Origin: Lachnospiraceae bacterium
GTDB lineage: Bacteria > Bacillota > Clostridia > Lachnospirales > Lachnospiraceae
Direction: 5' to 3'
NCBI GenBank assembly: GCA_014239155.1
Contig: JAAZZQ010000016.1
Location: 1-34,992, forward strand
Length of the DNA stretch: 34,992 bases
Shown here: positions 33,868-34,992 of the stretch, in pieces
Layout of the letters: each line of letters starts with the position of its first letter
Numbering within the stretch: position 1 is the stretch's first letter
Program-made: the position numbers and the translations under genes
The notes under the pieces: generated by a model
Database searches by the model: none
The model's input: only the letters and a program-made list of their open reading frames with translations
What the model was told of the DNA's origin: nothing

Positions 33868-33896
33868 AAATAAGTGATACAAATTGCGCAGGATAT
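33868..33896 (+). repeat. 29-nt motif before cas2, copy 2
   Basis: Second copy of the motif at 32793-32821, starting 10 bp past the cas1 stop. A hairpin GTAGCC (33916-33921) / GGCTAC (33928-33933) follows it in the cas1-cas2 gap. Confidence 0.7.
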
Positions 33897-34037
33897 TGCG
33901 TTTATGTTAAAAAACGTAGCCATAGCAGGCTACAACAAGACTTTTTAATAATTTTATATGTCTGTGCATTATGAAATTGGCAATCAGAAACAGCTAAGCA
34001 AAGTCAGTTATTTTTCTACAGCTTCTTAGGAGACAAT

Positions 34038-34337
34038 ATGAATAAGGAAAAGAAGAAAATCAATTATAACTATGCATTTGTTTTTTATGATGTTAATGAG
34101 AAAAGAGTTCAAAAGGTTTTTAAAGTTTGCAAGAAATATCTTTCCCACTTTCAGTTTTCTGTATTTCGGGGTGACATTACTCCATCCAAATTAATTGAAC
34201 TGGAAAATGCGTTGCAAAAGGTAATCAACCTAGAAGAAGATTTTATTTGTATTATTAAACTGATGAATGACAATGTGTTTGGAGAGGATATTATAGGCAA
34301 GCGAGATAAAGCGACTGGAGAGGATTTAATTTTATGA
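34038..34337 (+). CDS. cas2: CRISPR-associated Cas2
   Basis: A 99-residue Cas2, the dimeric core of the Cas1-Cas2 integrase. The ferredoxin fold starts with YAFVFYDVNEKRVQKVFKVC, with the conserved Asp in YDV, followed by FQFSVFRGDIT and IIKLMNDNVF. The ATG has TAGGAGAC upstream. It is the last cas gene before the leader and array. Confidence 0.93.
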   Translation: MNKEKKKINYNYAFVFYDVNEKRVQKVFKVCKKYLSHFQFSVFRGDITPSKLIELENALQKVINLEEDFICIIKLMNDNVFGEDIIGKRDKATGEDLIL

Positions 34338-34517
34338 ATTTTTACCAGGTGCAAAGGAAGGGAAAGTACGAGAAAAACTTGTAAATATAAGGAATTTTTG
34401 CATTTTCTTTATCGCAAAGAAATATGTGTAGTTTACTTGGTAAAAAATGGGAAAAAGAGTAATTTTTTCAGGGATTGATAGTATAATAGGGAAAACGAAA
34501 CCGCCAAGGTACGTTGG
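34338..34517 (+). promoter_or_regulatory. CRISPR leader
   Basis: 180 bp of AT-rich DNA between cas2 and the first repeat. TATAAT at 34482-34487 would start transcription about 24 nt before the first repeat. An inverted repeat TTTTTACCA (34339-34347) / TGGTAAAAA (34438-34446) frames the upstream part, and a small stem TTTCTTT/AAAGAAA lies near 34403-34422. Confidence 0.75.
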
Positions 34518-34992
34518 GATTAATAGAAACATGAGATGTATTGAAATTTGCTGAACCTCCTTGAATCAGGTATTCCCAGTAGTGATTAATAGAAACATGA
34601 GATGTATTGAAATTGGATTGCTCCTGTGCGCCCTTCTCCGTTGGAATTGATTAATAGAAACATGAGATGTATTGAAATTCTAACTCTCCTCCGGGATAAT
34701 GTACTTCTAATGGATGGATTAATAGAAACATGAGATGTATTGAAATTTGTCCGGATTGTGGCTGCAAAGTTGCGAAAATAGATTAATAGAAACATGAGAT
34801 GTATTGAAATCCTATATAATTCATATTTAACATTTTTTATTTTCCTGATTAATAGAAACATGAGATGTATTGAAATGCTGATGTCTATGAATACATAAAG
34901 GCAATGGCGCGCGATTAATAGAAACATGAGATGTATTGAAATTCCTGCGGAATGGAGGATAGTAGGGTATGCAGAATTGATTAATAGAAACA
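34518..34992 (+). CRISPR. Type I-B CRISPR array, at least 8 repeats, cut by the window end
   Basis: Seven complete, identical 30-bp repeats start at 34518, 34584, 34649, 34717, 34781, 34847 and 34913; an eighth begins at 34979 and is cut after 14 bases. The repeat begins GATTAATAG and ends ATTGAAAT, the usual I-B 3' handle, with a small ACAT-GAG-ATGT stem. Spacers are 36, 35, 38, 34, 36, 36 and 36 bp and all differ. The leader is on the left, so the leftmost spacers are the newest. None of the spacers has an obvious match in this window. Confidence 0.98.

Noticed and set aside
33904-33948. 14-residue open frame in the cas1-cas2 gap, considered as a small toxin of the CreT kind
   Set aside because: Weak ribosome binding site, no hydrophobic or rare-codon character, and it overlaps a hairpin. 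Not supported.
25381-34337. The cas gene set as a new CRISPR type
   Set aside because: Gene order and motifs are those of ordinary type I-B; the unusual parts are the regulatory and repeat elements around it.
34586-34927. Minus-strand frame of 113 codons across the array
   Set aside because: It is a reading of repeats and spacers with the same repeat-derived peptide recurring; not a gene.

Overview
The window is low-GC, densely coded DNA with strong AGGAGG-type ribosome binding sites. Its gene set points to a gut Clostridia member, probably Lachnospiraceae: an agr-type quorum system, SigV/RsiV, GlgB, FucO, CmpB-like membrane protein, LrgAB and a type I-B CRISPR-Cas system. This is inferred from gene content, because no rRNA or tRNA is present.

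Bases 1-8900 are accessory. The left edge carries a string of small hairpins that runs into a possibly truncated gene, then an orphan PD-(D/E)XK nuclease. Next comes a lactococcin-972-type bacteriocin with its dedicated permease and ABC ATPase, plus an unrecognised gene. A complete agr module follows: AgrC-like kinase, a 34-residue AgrD-like prepeptide and AgrB on the minus strand, and a divergent LytTR response regulator. Matching pairs of direct repeats with a 22-bp period lie upstream of the bacteriocin gene and upstream of agrB, each about 25 bp from a -10 box. I read this as one quorum circuit that controls both itself and the bacteriocin.

Bases 8900-24900 are mostly ordinary chromosome. 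They hold two unrecognised acidic proteins, a 1383-residue TPR/Tyr-rich-repeat/degenerate-AAA protein co-transcribed with glgB, an ABC-F ATPase, fucO and a CmpB-like membrane protein. An lrgA-lrgB-gntR operon has a clear promoter with a FadR-type palindrome at its start site. A sigV-rsiV pair has a recognisable ECF promoter. A small NTF2-like protein ends this stretch. A structured repeat of about 130-147 bp occurs twice, at 9692-9838 and 17851-17997, with one covarying base pair and an inverted hairpin tip.

Bases 25000-34992 are a complete type I-B CRISPR-Cas locus in the order cas6-cas8b-cas7-cas5-cas3-cas4-cas1-cas2, then a leader and an array of at least eight 30-bp repeats that runs off the window. 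A single degenerate copy of the CRISPR repeat sits in the 5' leader of the cas operon, about 28 nt below a good promoter. It keeps the 3' handle and the small stem, and is a candidate for self-regulation of the operon. A duplicated 29-nt motif precedes both cas1 and cas2, and a large three-way-junction palindrome lies just upstream of the cas promoter.
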